A DNA stretch of 64,000 nt from Acrasis kona. Taxonomy: Eukaryota; Heterolobosea; Eutetramitea; Acrasida; Acrasidae. The first letter of the stretch is position 1. Each line of letters begins with the position of its first letter. Of the stretch, positions 11,763 through 22,541 are shown piece by piece. The DNA lies in assembly GCA_026419775.2 (NCBI GenBank), contig JAOPGA020001037.1, positions 33,155 through 97,154 on the forward strand, written 5' to 3'. Below the pieces are notes generated by a model. That model was not told the origin of the DNA, made no database searches, and saw only the letters and a program-made list of their open reading frames with translations. A program made the position numbers and the translations under genes.

Positions 11763-14700
11763 TTGGTGGTTGCTTCTTTGTAATAGGGCTTGAATGAGAT
11801 CGTGACCACTCATGTTGAGTCCAAGTTCGGATTCATTCAATCTAATGTCTCTTCTTTGGTTGGTGGGTGGCGTTGAGAAGGTGTTTGTTTCTAATGAATG
11901 CTGGTCGACGGCTTTTTGTAAATTTTGAGCGAGGGACCTAAACTGTGATTCTATTCTGATGGCTCTTTGAACGGCTTCGTCTCTTTCTTTTCTCATTCTG
12001 TCCTCTAATTGTAACATTTCTTGTTTGATGCGGGCTTCATGTTCCACTCTCATGCGAATGGCTTCTTCTTCCATCCACCGCTGTTCTTCGTTCATTTTGG
12101 TGATTAAATCATTTTGTAGATTGAAACTATTCTCTATTTGCATTTTTAACTGACTGATGGCATTGTTGTGTCTGTTCTCAATGTCGCTTAGTTTGCTATT
12201 GATTCGCTCCTCTAGTTCTCTTTGTGACTTGTTACATTTTAAATCATGTTCCATCTTGAATTTGTCAATGTGTATGGATGTGGTGAGATTGTTTGGATTG
12301 TTGTTCGCAGACATGACTTCTTGCTTGATGTGGTCCACTTCTTCTTTGAACTTTTTGGTTGCCACTTCTAAACTTGAATTCAATTGGCTTTGTATTCTTG
12401 TCATATCATCCCTTGATACATAATTGTTTGGTTGTGGTTTTATTGTAACGGAAGAAGGAATGTGGTTTGGTTGAGTTGTGACCTTGGTTGATTGGTTTAA
12501 AAGTGTTTTTAATCTTTGACTGGCATCATGGTTACGTACCTTCTATTGTGGTCAATATGAAAAAATAATGTTCGTGCTTACGTCGTCCTTGGATTCAAAG
12601 TTTCGTAAGTCTTTGGAGATGCTAACATATTCCTTAGCGTCAGGATCGATGGACAAGTCCGTAGAGTTTAATGAAGAGTTACTAGTAGTGCTGAAAAACA
12701 ACCTATCGTTCAAATTCATTCTTGGAGCTCTTTTAATGGGAGAAGTCAAATTATTTTCATTTTGAGGACTATAGACAAAGGAGCGGGTGTTGGTTGAAGA
12801 AGAATTTTGCGTGGTCGGCATGTATTGGCTCATCATGCTCTTTACAGTTTCGTCTACTTTTACTTTTACTTTATCCATGAGTTCATCTTGGACCTTATTT
12901 AACTCCATTGTCAACTTGCTGGTAGCTTGCGAATGTTCATTTCTTTCTCTTTCTAATAAACGTTCCAACTTGTGCGCGGATTCTTGTTCAGATTTGAATC
13001 GGTCCTCTAGGTCTAACGTTCTCTTTTTTTCCTTGTCCAGCTCATCGGAAAGAACTTTCCATTTTTGTTCCAAATCCTTTTGAGAGTTGACCTTCATTTC
13101 CAACAAATTTACTTTGCTTTTTGTTCTTCGGTAACTCTCTTTAAATCAGTCACGCTGGTCTCCAACGTTTGATTTTTTATATAATCTTTTTCCATTCTAT
13201 CCTTGTACTCTGATAATTGGTCTTGTACCACTTTGATCTTGTCGCGATAAGCTTCCATGGCCCTTTGTTCATATTTAAGAGTATCAAGAGTGGTATGATA
13301 TTGCTCCTCCAATTGTTTATTTTTGTTTCTCTCCTTTAGAATATCTCTATGAACGGTGCTATTATTTAAATTCTCTTGCTCCAACTTTGATATCCTAGAT
13401 TGAACAACCAGCATGTCCGATTGCTTTTGAGCCAAGTCTTTTTCTCTTGACAAGACGATATTTTCCAAATCTTGTACCTTTTTCTTTTTGTTTTCAAGCT
13501 CCAAGGTCAAGTTTCTAACCGTTGTTGCATCATGTCCATAGTTTTTGTTGTGGTGAACCGGACTATTAAAATTTTGTAACAAATTCTGAACGTTGTCACC
13601 AACACTTCCGTTTGTAGATGCATTGTTCTTGTTAACATCCAAAGCCACTCTGATTGCGTTTGTCATGTTTTGATCCAGCTCCTTCGAGCTACCTATTACT
13701 AGATCTTGTATTGTGCGATTGCTCTGGAGTGCTTCCGACAGCGTTTGAGTAGCAGTGCTTCCTGTTTCGCCATCGATATCGATTTCAAAATGAAGCAGCG
13801 AGCTATTTTGTCTGATACCATCAGCTACATGCTTTACTCCCCTTATATCCAACATGATACCCTGCATGTCAAACTTCTTCAAACTAGTATTTCTTTTTAG
13901 CATCTCTGACAACCTTGAAGAACCCTCAAGGGTTATGTTATTATACCCCAAAAATAATTCCGTAACATTTGTCGTATTGGCGCTCAGACTTTGAGCGAAT
14001 GCTATTGCTCCTTGGTCCTTGATTGAATTTGATTTTAGGTTGAGTTTATTTAGAGTGGTATTAGTCTTTATTCCATTGGCCAGCGCTATTCCTCCCTCCG
14101 AATTAATACTAAAAGCTTAGTTTTTACAATTGCTCTGTGAGCTTACCTGTTGGAGCTCAGATCCAAATCAGTTAGTACTTTATTCAAAGCTAGTAGATCT
14201 CCTAATGCTATCGCTCCTTTGTCTGAAACAAAGTTTGATTTCAAAATCAAACATTTGAGAGATGTATTTTTATGTAGTGCCTGTGCTATTTTTCTAACTC
14301 CCTCGCAGTCAATTGCATTTTTGTGCAGATTGAGCTCTATTATTTTATTATCTGAAATTAGCTGTGCGATGGCGTTGACTGCATCTTGTGAGCCAATGTT
14401 ATTATTCTGAATGTCAAGAACGGTGAGAGCAGAGTTGTGATTCATTCGAATTGCACTGGCAATGGCTATCAAACCTCCGTCCCCTAACATGTTGTTTCCT
14501 ATGTATAGATTTTTTATGGTGTTGTTAACACCAAGAACTTTGGCTATTTTTGAGGCACCACCTCTCGATATTTTATTGCCGTCCACGTTGAAGATTTTTA
14601 CAGTTTTATTGTATTGAAGTACCTCGCTTATACACGAAACGTCATCGTCATCCTTTTATGTTTTTAGAAAGTTGAATTCTCGTTGACGTACTAGTGGTTT

Positions 14701-14988
14701 CTTTCTATTTGACAAATCACAAGAATCCTGTCCAGGGTCAAACAAAACTAGCAGAAATTCCAGAGCTGGTTCTATACCCATATTACTACAATGTCTAACA
14801 TATGTCTCGCGCTCCTTTTCCAAGCTCTCGAAATCCATAGAGGTATTTAAAAGAGTAACACCTGGTGAGTACACAGGGTCAAATTCTACATTAAAGTCTT
14901 CAGTATTTAGTCAATACGATATATTTTGAATAATACCATGATCATCGTCTTCGCGCGATGTGATAGATAGTGTTGGTGACAAATGCAT
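11748..14988 (-). CDS. Leucine-rich repeat plus coiled-coil protein
   Basis: Five exons on the minus strand: 14988-14937, 14897-14692, 14652-14147, 14108-12582 and 12542-11748. The introns are 39, 39, 38 and 39 nt. The product is about 1028 residues. After an acidic N-terminus come ribonuclease-inhibitor-type leucine-rich repeats (L-x-x-L-x-L-x-x-N with alternating short helices such as GASKIAKVL and GAIALGDLL) to about residue 330, then a long coiled coil. Exon 4 contains one frame change near 13115-13120, at an A5 run. With one extra base the frame runs on as VNLLEMKVN, so I read it as a sequence error. LRR plus coiled-coil proteins of this kind often organise cytoskeleton or cilia, but the partner is unknown. 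Its stop codon is 3 bp from that of the convergent coiled-coil gene. Confidence 0.82.
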
Positions 14989-15200
14989 CCCTTCGAATAA
15001 TTTTGAAATCCGTTACAATTGTAAACAAGTATTAAATTGAGCTCATTTTTCTTGTGTATATTTGTAGGTTAGCTATTGACAAACAACAATAGACTAACTT
15101 ATCTATCTTATAAAGGCGTAGCTAAAAAATGTTGGCGTTTTCCATAACCTTCCTGATTTAAGGTCCCAACAGATCCTGTTTACAAAATCAATAACTCATT
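14989..15200. other. Promoter-side intergenic region before the transposon
   Basis: A 212-bp gap between the start of the LRR gene and the left end of the transposon. No gene or motif is recognised. The last three bases (ATT, 15198-15200) are the probable left target-site duplication. Confidence 0.4.
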
Positions 15201-15559
15201 AGGGTTGTTCCCTTTACAAAAGTGAATGACGTTAACGCGTTAACGTGAAAAAAACGTGATAACGAAAAACGTGATAGAACTACAAGTACGGAAATAAACT
15301 TTAATTATTCTAACAAATACTCATTCACGCTTCTGCTTACAGGATGACCCATTATCATTCCCAGATTTGCGATGATGGAGCACGCAAAAAATACCAGATG
15401 ATGCTTAGACCTGTCGTGTCTCCAAGGTTGCGAAAGTATTCCAAAATTCTTAATTCTGCCGATCGAATTTTCAACAAGTATCCTTACAGATCCAATCACT
15501 CTGTTTACGGCCATTTTCTCTCTTGTCATATTGTCTTTAAATGGAACTACACAATTTTC
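15201..15559 (+). repeat. Left inverted arm of the transposon
   Basis: This arm is the reverse complement of 16839-17197. I noticed two differences: a G/T change near position 15222, and a transition in the block between the palindrome and the transposase stop. The inner boundary is sharp, at the motif ACAATTTTC. Confidence 0.85.
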
Positions 15560-15836
15560 CAGGCCTTGATATCCTTTGTCTCCAAGAAAGACTTCTCCTT
15601 CGCGTAAAATAATGTTGTTTGAGCTAATCCACGCCCTTGCCATTGTTATATCATGTACCTTTCCAAAAATGGACCACATACATCAAGAATCCTCCCATCG
15701 ACAATTGATACCACAATGTGATACTTTATCATGCGACGCTTTTTTTTCCCTGAGTAATGTATTTCTTGGATGTAATTATCACCGGGGCGATAGAGAATGT
15801 CATGTACGTATCCATATTTTTGTGGATTTTACTTAC
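15305..15836 (-). pseudogene. Transposase fragment, DDE_Tnp_4 family
   Basis: The minus-strand sequence reads HYSGKKKRRMIKYHIVV, then SIVDGRILDVCGPF, GKVHDITMAR, GDKGYQGLE, VENSIGRIKNF and RHDRSKHHL. This is the pattern of DDE_Tnp_4 endonucleases: the YSGKK motif, the second catalytic Asp in GDKGY, and the final Glu in VENSIGR. The frame changes once near 15670 at a T5 run, between CGPF and GKVHDI. Upstream of about 15836 the frame is closed and the N-terminal domain with the first catalytic Asp is not found. This copy is therefore incomplete and probably cannot act on its own. Confidence 0.75.
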
Positions 15837-15900
15837 AATAAATTAGCGATATAAAAATTCAAGAAATCATGGACACAACAACATCCTAAGAAACAAAACC

Positions 15901-16851
15901 ATGACGAGGTGGGACGAAAGCGATTTCCATTTTCTTGCCTATATGTACAGGAGGGGTGGCAAGATTTTCCATACGACAATAGATCCATTGAACGGGCAAC
16001 TTGATGATGATGACCTTAAGGAGATGAAGAAGGATCCTGAAAAAGTTCGCAGTGATTGGGATAGTTTGATGAAAAGGGATCCAAATCTCTATTACTTTGC
16101 CGACAATGAATACATTCAGGGAGAAAAGAAGGAGGCAGCCAAGAAGAAAAGTAGCGAGAAGGACAAACATTCACAGCCACTTGCGAGCATTAGAAGAAAT
16201 ACAATTCAGTCTCAGTTGTCTGTTGCANAATCTAAAGCTGCCATCATCAGTAAGAATAAGAAAAAGAAGCAACAGAACAAGAAAGTAGAAAATGCCAGGA
16301 AATTGCTTGAGAGAGTCCAGGTGCAACAGGAGGACAGCGAATTGAGTAACGACGAGATTGAACTCTTTTGTGACTTTGCAAAAATCAAGAACAGGGATCC
16401 TAGGAAGGACGACAGTGATTGTGATGATACTGACATAGACGACCAAGAGTTCGAAGATTGGGATGCGGATGAATCAGACGATGACAAAGAGTACCAAAAC
16501 AAATTCGTTGGTAACATTCACAGCATGCAGCGCAATGCAAAACGAAAAAGTAATGACGAAGTCTTAGAAGTCCCACCACCAAAGAGGAAGTGTACACAAG
16601 AGCGACCCTTGACGCCTCCTCTTTATACAAAAGAACAAACAAAAGAGGTGAAGCAGTACTACCACTTTGAGTCCGTATCGTCCCATTTCTTTTTGATTGA
16701 TCACAATCCTAACTACACGTTTGACTTCCTTTGCAGCCGTCCCTCCGACAAAGAACCTGGAACCATTAAAATTTTATCTCCTCGCGCTATTCCTTTAACA
16801 TCAGTATTATTGAAGGATCGCATTTTAAGACCAGAGGAGAAAATTGTGTAG
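15901..16851 (+). CDS. Passenger gene of the transposon, unknown nuclear-type protein
   Basis: A 316-codon open frame lies between the arms, and its last codons run into the right arm. The product has an N-terminal folded-looking part (WDESDFHFLAYMYRRGGK, YYFADNEYIQG), lysine-rich clusters that could be nuclear localisation signals (KKKKQQNKK, PPPKRKC) and a long Asp/Glu tract. I recognise no domain. Harbinger elements normally encode a second, Myb-like DNA-binding protein beside the transposase, but no Myb repeat is visible. Position 16228 is an N, so one residue is unknown. It could be an element-encoded accessory protein or a captured host gene. Confidence 0.6.
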   Translation: MTRWDESDFHFLAYMYRRGGKIFHTTIDPLNGQLDDDDLKEMKKDPEKVRSDWDSLMKRDPNLYYFADNEYIQGEKKEAAKKKSSEKDKHSQPLASIRRNTIQSQLSVAXSKAAIISKNKKKKQQNKKVENARKLLERVQVQQEDSELSNDEIELFCDFAKIKNRDPRKDDSDCDDTDIDDQEFEDWDADESDDDKEYQNKFVGNIHSMQRNAKRKSNDEVLEVPPPKRKCTQERPLTPPLYTKEQTKEVKQYYHFESVSSHFFLIDHNPNYTFDFLCSRPSDKEPGTIKILSPRAIPLTSVLLKDRILRPEEKIV

Positions 16852-17197
16852 TTCCATTTAAAGACAATATGACAAGAGAGAAAATGGCCGTAAACAGAGT
16901 GATTGGATCTGTAAGGATACTTGTTGAAAATTCGATCGGCAGAATTAAGAATTTTGGAATACTTTCGCAACCTTGGAGACACGACAGGTCTAAGCATCAT
17001 CTGGTATTTTTTGCGTGCTCCATCATCGCAAATCTGGGAATGATAATGGGTCATCCTGTAAGCAGAAGCGTGAATGAGTATTTGTTAGAATAATTAAAGT
17101 TTATTTCCGTACTTGTAGTTCTATCACGTTTTTCGTTATTACGTTTTTTTCACGTTAACGCGTTAACGTCATTCAATTTTGTAAAGGGAACAACCCT
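16839..17197 (-). repeat. Right inverted arm of the transposon
   Basis: This arm is the inverted copy of 15201-15559. It contains an open frame (16869-17093, plus) encoding the same 74 C-terminal transposase residues as the left arm, with no amino acid difference. It has no start region of its own. Confidence 0.85.
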
Positions 17198-17212
17198 ATT
17201 TACAATCTGAGC

Positions 17213-17890
17213 ATGCTGGAACATAAGCGGATGAGGTTTGCAGATAATATTGTGGCAAGTATATATGATTATTTAAAATTGAGCGACTACAATAGTTTTT
17301 CTATGAAAAACAAACAATTTAATAGCGTCCACACAAAAAAACCGTACTATTTGCTATTTAGAGATATGAAGCAACATCTTACTTCTTCGAGCGACTGTCA
17401 AAACGAGCAAAAAGCGGAAGCATTAGTAATAAAGGCAGATCAAATTTTAATGAGGGCAATGGAAGCAAAATTATCAAGAACAAACAATGCCTTTATAAGA
17501 TACCAGACCAGAATGCAAGATTCAGACTACAAGAAATACTTCTCATTGATGGAAGTGATTTCGATCGAAGTTAATGAGGGTGACAGATTACATTCGAGGA
17601 AAGTCACACTGAAATGTGACTCTGAAGAAATTATTCGCTTTGAGTATAATGCGTTTGGTGATAGATTAATAAAAGAAAGTTTTGACGTCATTTGTGGAAC
17701 ATACGTACTAACAGCATCAATCGAATCGAGAGATTCCCCTATCTGTTTTGGATTCGTTCCACGTAATGTATTTAAAACATTTAAAATTACTCAAGAGACC
17801 AAGTTTAAGCTTCTTTCCGAATTACATAATTATTTTATCGGTTGTCAGATATCAGCGGTCTTTGAAATTGACAGGTATAGAATTTACTAG
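17213..17890 (+). CDS. Unknown protein with a possible N-terminal F-box
   Basis: The 225-residue product begins MLEHKRMRFADNIVASIYDYLKLSDYNSF. The spacing of hydrophobic residues (DNIVASIYDYL) is F-box-like but weak. The rest is an unassigned alpha/beta region. The ATG lies only 15 bp beyond the right end of the transposon, so the original promoter or 5' exon may have been displaced. A second in-frame Met (MRFADN) could be the true start. Confidence 0.6.
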   Translation: MLEHKRMRFADNIVASIYDYLKLSDYNSFSMKNKQFNSVHTKKPYYLLFRDMKQHLTSSSDCQNEQKAEALVIKADQILMRAMEAKLSRTNNAFIRYQTRMQDSDYKKYFSLMEVISIEVNEGDRLHSRKVTLKCDSEEIIRFEYNAFGDRLIKESFDVICGTYVLTASIESRDSPICFGFVPRNVFKTFKITQETKFKLLSELHNYFIGCQISAVFEIDRYRIY

Positions 17891-18092
17891 TATTGTTGTT
17901 CACGCAAAGAGTAAAACGTCCCTCTTGATGATATTTTTCTGATTTAAATCTAAGCATGTCACTTGGCTTCAACACGTCCTTGTTCATCTTGTTTATGTTA
18001 ATACTTCGCGGACGACGGCTAGTCGGCTATATCTAAGTATCCAAATCATATGATAGCTTCATCTCCCTTAAATTTACTAATCTCTGCAATAT

Positions 18093-20459
18093 ATGGTGTT
18101 CTCTTTTTCTTCCCATTATTACACTGCCTCCCATTACAATATGCTAAAGTTCGCTTCACTTTTACACAAAGTTCCAAGCAGGATGTCAATAACATCAAAG
18201 ATTCCCTTGAGAATGGCATCACAAAAACCAAAAGCCCAAAGGATTCCTAAAAAAATCGTTATTCATGGTGACGAGACTATAGATCACTATCATCACCTGC
18301 GGAAACTCAACAAAAATACCAAAAAATACCTAAAACAAGAGGCAGAGTATACAAAACAAATGACAAAGCACACAACAGATCTTCAAGAAACACTTTTCAA
18401 AGAAATGAAGTCAAGAATCAAAGAGGAAGACATCAGCGTCCCAAATCAATACCTCGATTACTTGTACTATATACGAACAGAAGTGGACGAACAGTATGGA
18501 ATACATTGTAGAAAACTAGCAAGCGATCCCAACGCCCCTGAAGAAGTACTTTTAGACCTTAATGCCCTCGCCAAACAACTCGACTCTGATTACATTTACC
18601 TCGAGTCAATCAAAGTTAGCCCCAACCAAAAATTATTAGCATATACTATTGATCTCGAGGGAGATGAAATCAACACATTATACTTTAAAGATTTGACAAC
18701 TGGTGAGACGTTACACGACGAAACTGTGAGGGAAGTTGGTGACAGCTTAGAATGGGCGAATGACTCCAAAACAGTTTATTATACAATTCTTGATAATTCC
18801 GAAAGACCCTACAAAGTAATGCGACACATGATTGGACATTCCAACGAACAATATCAAAATGAACACGACGAGGAACAAGATCAAGATGAATGGGAAGACG
18901 AAAGTCAAGATGAAGATGAGCAAGATGACGACCAACCCGATCTACCAAACAATCACGGAATGACCATTTATAAGGATGCCGATCAAAAATTTCACGTCAG
19001 CATCAGCAAATCACTAAGCGATAAATACATTTTCATCGAGTCCGATTCATCGGTCACATCAGAAATGTACTTTATCGATGCAGATGAACCCAATGACCCA
19101 CAAAAAACTCCGAATTTGAATTTGATTCTACAAAGAAGAGAAAATGTAGAGTACGGAGTGGTACATTGGAAAGATTATTTTTACATTCGAGAAAATAGCA
19201 AAGATGCTATAAATTTCAGGTTGATTAGAATTCCGATCGGATCCATCTCGAAATTCAATTCGGGTGATGATCGACATGTACAAATTGTACTCGAGCACAA
19301 TTCAGAATTGTACATTGACTACATGTGTGCGTTCGAGAACTACTTGACTGTTTTTACTCGACAAGATGGTTTGTCCAAATTAATGATATTCGAGCACGGC
19401 AGGTTCGATGTCGAGCCTCATTTTGTTTCGTTTCCGGATGAAACGTACGAAATGAATTTATCGGATAATGAAGTACAAAACACAAATTTTGTAAGATTAT
19501 CTTATAGTTCATTTAATACTCCTGATGTCATTTATGACTATGACATGAAAAATCAAAAATTAATAAAATTAAAAGAATTGTGTGTTGTTGGGGGATATGA
19601 CCCTTTGTTGTATGAAACGAAAAGAATTTTTGTAAAAAGTAGAGATCTTCACACTAATATTAGTGTCTCTATGGTTTACAAAAAGGAAATAAATCTTTCG
19701 TTACAAGATCCTCATCCTCTCTTGTTGTATGGATATGGTGCTTATGGTTCTTGTACTGATCCTGTTTTTAATTCCAATTTGTTTTCTTTATTGGATAGAG
19801 GTGTTATATTTTGTATTGCGCATGTGAGGGGTGGTGGTGAAAATGGAAAGGCTTTTTATAATTATGGAAAATTAAAATACAAAAAGAATTCCTTCTTTGA
19901 TTTTATTGATTGTGCAGAGCACTTGATTAAAGAGAAAATAACTTCTAGTGATTTGTTGTGTATTAGTGGAGCGTCTGCTGGTGGTTTGTTGGTGGGTGCT
20001 TGTGTGAACATGAGACCAGAGTTATTTAAAGCTGCCATGTTAAAGGTTCCTTTTGTTGATGTGTTGTATACAATGATCGATCCTAATCTTCCTCTTGTTG
20101 TGACCGAATATGATGAGTGGATGAATCCATTACAAGATGAAGAGAGCTATCATTATATTTCGAGTTATTCTCCTTACAATAATATTGACAATGTATTCAA
20201 TGTGAATAAACCTTACCCTGCTCTTCTTGTTACGGGAGGTCTTAATGACCCTCGTGTGTCCTTTGCAGAACCTACAAGGTATGTTGCTAAGATGAGATGG
20301 TTTTATGAGGACGTTAAGAAGGGAAAGAACACCAATACCATCTTGTTTCAAATGAACATGAATGAGGGACATGGTGGGAAGTCTGGCAGATTTGATAGAC
20401 TGAGGGACACTGCTTTTAATTACGCATTTGTGATTGATCAAATTGTACCAAATAAATGA
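18093..20459 (+). CDS. Oligopeptidase B-like serine peptidase (S9A)
   Basis: A prolyl-oligopeptidase-family enzyme that cleaves short peptides after basic residues. The 788-residue frame has the N-terminal beta-propeller region followed by the alpha/beta-hydrolase domain. The Ser nucleophile is in SGASAGGLLVGA (about 628), Asp in GLNDPRV (about 719) and His in EGHGGKSGR (about 760). The oxyanion-side motifs YGYGAYG and HVRGGGE are also present. A long Asp/Glu/Gln insertion (about residues 253-285) sits in the propeller. Several Met codons occur near the start. The second one (18141, MLKFASLLHKVPSR) would give a basic N-terminus suited to mitochondrial import, so import is possible. AATAAA lies directly before the TGA stop. 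Confidence 0.93.
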   Translation: MVFSFSSHYYTASHYNMLKFASLLHKVPSRMSITSKIPLRMASQKPKAQRIPKKIVIHGDETIDHYHHLRKLNKNTKKYLKQEAEYTKQMTKHTTDLQETLFKEMKSRIKEEDISVPNQYLDYLYYIRTEVDEQYGIHCRKLASDPNAPEEVLLDLNALAKQLDSDYIYLESIKVSPNQKLLAYTIDLEGDEINTLYFKDLTTGETLHDETVREVGDSLEWANDSKTVYYTILDNSERPYKVMRHMIGHSNEQYQNEHDEEQDQDEWEDESQDEDEQDDDQPDLPNNHGMTIYKDADQKFHVSISKSLSDKYIFIESDSSVTSEMYFIDADEPNDPQKTPNLNLILQRRENVEYGVVHWKDYFYIRENSKDAINFRLIRIPIGSISKFNSGDDRHVQIVLEHNSELYIDYMCAFENYLTVFTRQDGLSKLMIFEHGRFDVEPHFVSFPDETYEMNLSDNEVQNTNFVRLSYSSFNTPDVIYDYDMKNQKLIKLKELCVVGGYDPLLYETKRIFVKSRDLHTNISVSMVYKKEINLSLQDPHPLLLYGYGAYGSCTDPVFNSNLFSLLDRGVIFCIAHVRGGGENGKAFYNYGKLKYKKNSFFDFIDCAEHLIKEKITSSDLLCISGASAGGLLVGACVNMRPELFKAAMLKVPFVDVLYTMIDPNLPLVVTEYDEWMNPLQDEESYHYISSYSPYNNIDNVFNVNKPYPALLVTGGLNDPRVSFAEPTRYVAKMRWFYEDVKKGKNTNTILFQMNMNEGHGGKSGRFDRLRDTAFNYAFVIDQIVPNK

Positions 20460-20503
20460 ATGAACAACTGATTGGTGTAGAATGTTTTTACTATTTATTT
20501 AGT

Positions 20504-20902
20504 CTAAATACAATATCCCACGCCATCATCGAAGTCCCCTCCACCGTTGTATCGATCAGGATCGTCTGGGCCATCATAAAAGATGAACTCACGATCGCCT
20601 TCGCTTCGACTTGAATTCCCTCTGGACCTTTTGAAATTTTCCTCCCTCATATTCTGTCTTATTTTGTACGTGAAAGGCTGAAACTCACTCGCTGCTTTCC
20701 TGACCCTTTCCCTCTCTTCAAGTGGGATTGTATGCACGTACCTCATCACAATATCAACTGCATTGGATAAGTGATTCAGGGAACTAGCAGAGATATTTGA
20801 CTTGTGATTGTCCTTGTGATTTTCTAGTGCATCGAGAAGTGGTAATGTGTTGCTTAGCTTCGCTTGAATAAACACTTCTTTACTTTCCTCTTGAGATAAC
20901 AT
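20504..20902 (-). CDS. Small hydrophilic protein of unknown function
   Basis: A 132-residue single-exon frame, convergent with the oligopeptidase gene (44 bp apart). The N-terminal two thirds look helical (LLDALENHK, SSLNHLSNAVDIVMRYVH, EERERVRKAASEF). The C-terminus is charged and ends in a Gly/Asp-rich stretch. The helical part recalls mediator or tubulin-binding small proteins, but no assignment is safe. Its codon use matches its neighbours, which supports a real gene. Confidence 0.6.
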   Translation of the reverse strand: MLSQEESKEVFIQAKLSNTLPLLDALENHKDNHKSNISASSLNHLSNAVDIVMRYVHTIPLEERERVRKAASEFQPFTYKIRQNMREENFKRSRGNSSRSEGDREFIFYDGPDDPDRYNGGGDFDDGVGYCI

Positions 20903-21491
20903 GCTTGTTGTATTTTCTTTTCAGAACAATGGTAAAATGCATTGGTCTTTTTATGCCAAGGTTTTGAAGGAAGCCAATCAGATTCTGAAGGAAATCTACT
21001 TCTGGTTAAATCAGTTCACCTTTACAACTTGGTTACAAAGAAAACGAAGTTGTGTTCTTATCGAACTTCGGGGTAAACTGCACACAACACAAACCAAGGA
21101 CAACAAGGATGCTATAACCAAGAATCGAACGCTACCAATCTAACCATCTATGTTGAAACTCTATTCTTTGAGCTACACAATATTGTGTGTTAGGCATGCT
21201 TTTGTTCATTCTTGCATTTCGCTTTAGGTTCAATCAATGTAGCTATTAATGATTGGTTTAAATTTGATGAACAAATTATCAAAGGGAATCGTAAAATAAT
21301 TCAAGCTGGATTTCGAAACAATTAGGGATTCCAAGGTGTCACCATTTTGATGTGTGATTGAAGACATCACTCAGTCTGTTACTAATATACTTATACTTAT
21401 CCATCGTAAAATAAGGGCAGTAAACAGTGGAAGCACAACTTTTTTAAATTGTAATAGTCATCCAATTTTATAATCAAGAGTTTTATGGAAA
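20903..21491. other. Intergenic, 589 bp, with a degenerate tRNA-like segment
   Basis: No protein gene is seen. On the minus strand, 21185-21108 contains an A-box-like TAGCTCAAAG and a B-box-like GTTCGATTC at tRNA-like spacing. A 4-bp D-stem can form, but the acceptor and T stems do not pair. It may be a decayed tRNA or tRNA-derived repeat. Confidence 0.3.
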
Positions 21492-22472
21492 ATGTTCTAT
21501 TCCCCATCTGCCGTGCAGACACACCACGGAAACAATATTGCGCCAATATTTGACCTATACAAATCAGAAAATATTATTACCAAACGAGACAGAAGTACAT
21601 TTTCCCAAGAAACCAGCGAAAGTGAGGGAGAGGACAGATGCAAAAGATACAAAACGAATGTTGAAATATTAAAACCAAGTACCACATGCCTTGAACCTGT
21701 GCTCGCGATACAAAACAACTTTAACAAAGGTTTTCAGATGTGGAAGTGTGTTGAACTATTCCAACAATACATCACAACAGACATAAACAATCTAATTCTA
21801 CATGGTGACGACCTAAATGTACAGCTTGGTTTACAGCCCAGAATGCGGCCGCCGTGCGGACTGTCTAGGCTACAACATGATTTGGGCTTCCAAACAACAC
21901 TTAATGTAAGTCAACATTAGTCAAGTTGTATTTATTCTACAAAGTTTGATTACTTATACTTCTTATTTAACATACAATACATCAAGAAAGGTACCATAAA
22001 AAACACCATGATTCACCGAGGCGAATGGACGGAATATTTGTTCAAAATAGAGTGTGACACATTAGAACAGTTACACTACTACATTAAGAGTTCAGCTATG
22101 CACGGAATGAAGAATTGGACCGTAGAACAAAAAAAGAACTTTTTCACATTCATGTTTAAATATGTAATAGGACCAAACCAAACACGCTACATTGATACAA
22201 CAATGGCAGCAAAATTACTTTGTAATGTAGTAGCCCTCACTACCTGTCCAAAAATGTCACGTTTTTCCATTTGTTTTGCAAACTTTTTGTTTAAGAATGT
22301 TTCCGTACACAAGTGCATTAATTTAGACCAATGGAAAGTGTTTGTTGACTTTTCTACCTTCATCAATGAAGATTGTTCAAATTTTGATTCTAATGATGCT
22401 TGGCCTATAATATACGATGATTTTGTAGAATGGATGCAGAAGGGCAAAAGTGACCGGATGGTGTGTATGTAA
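21492..22472 (+). CDS. DCN1-like cullin neddylation factor (DCUN1D)
   Basis: Promotes NEDD8 transfer to cullins, activating SCF-type ubiquitin ligases. Two exons, 21492-21905 and 21945-22472, flank a 39-nt intron; the product is 313 residues. The potentiating-neddylation domain spans about residues 80-305. Its C-terminal signature is clear: LDQWKVFVDF, then SNFDSNDAWPIIYDDFVEW, matching the DAWP and DEFVEW motifs that bind the cullin WHB domain. Splicing creates LGFQTTLNFDYLYFLF, which fills the helix expected there. The N-terminal 75 residues are unordered and contain a basic KRYK patch, like nuclear DCUN1D proteins. Confidence 0.88.
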
Positions 22473-22541
22473 TAAAAAAAAATCTATTGTAAATAATTTG
22501 TAATATTTTTTAAAACCGCTGGAGTTGCTGTAGGAAGGAGT

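Larger units (their letters stand above)
15201..17197. mobile_element. DDE (DDE_Tnp_4/Harbinger-like) DNA transposon with 359-bp inverted arms
   Basis: The element is 1997 bp. Its left arm (15201-15559) and right arm (16839-17197) are equal-length inverted repeats with very few mismatches. The ends begin AGGGTTGTTCCCTTTAC and include a palindromic block built on GTTAACGCGTTAAC. ATT lies directly outside both ends (15198-15200 and 17198-17200), a probable 3-bp target-site duplication. Three-base duplications fit the PIF/Harbinger and IS5-like group. Each arm includes the 3' coding end of a transposase. The left copy extends inward into a larger transposase fragment; the right copy has only the last 74 codons. 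A separate 316-codon gene lies between the arms. The near-identity of the arms indicates recent formation. Confidence 0.85.

Noticed and set aside
21108-21185. tRNA gene on the minus strand
   Set aside because: A-box and B-box-like motifs and a D-stem are present, but the acceptor and T stems do not pair and no clear anticodon arm forms. At best it is a decayed tRNA or tRNA-derived repeat.
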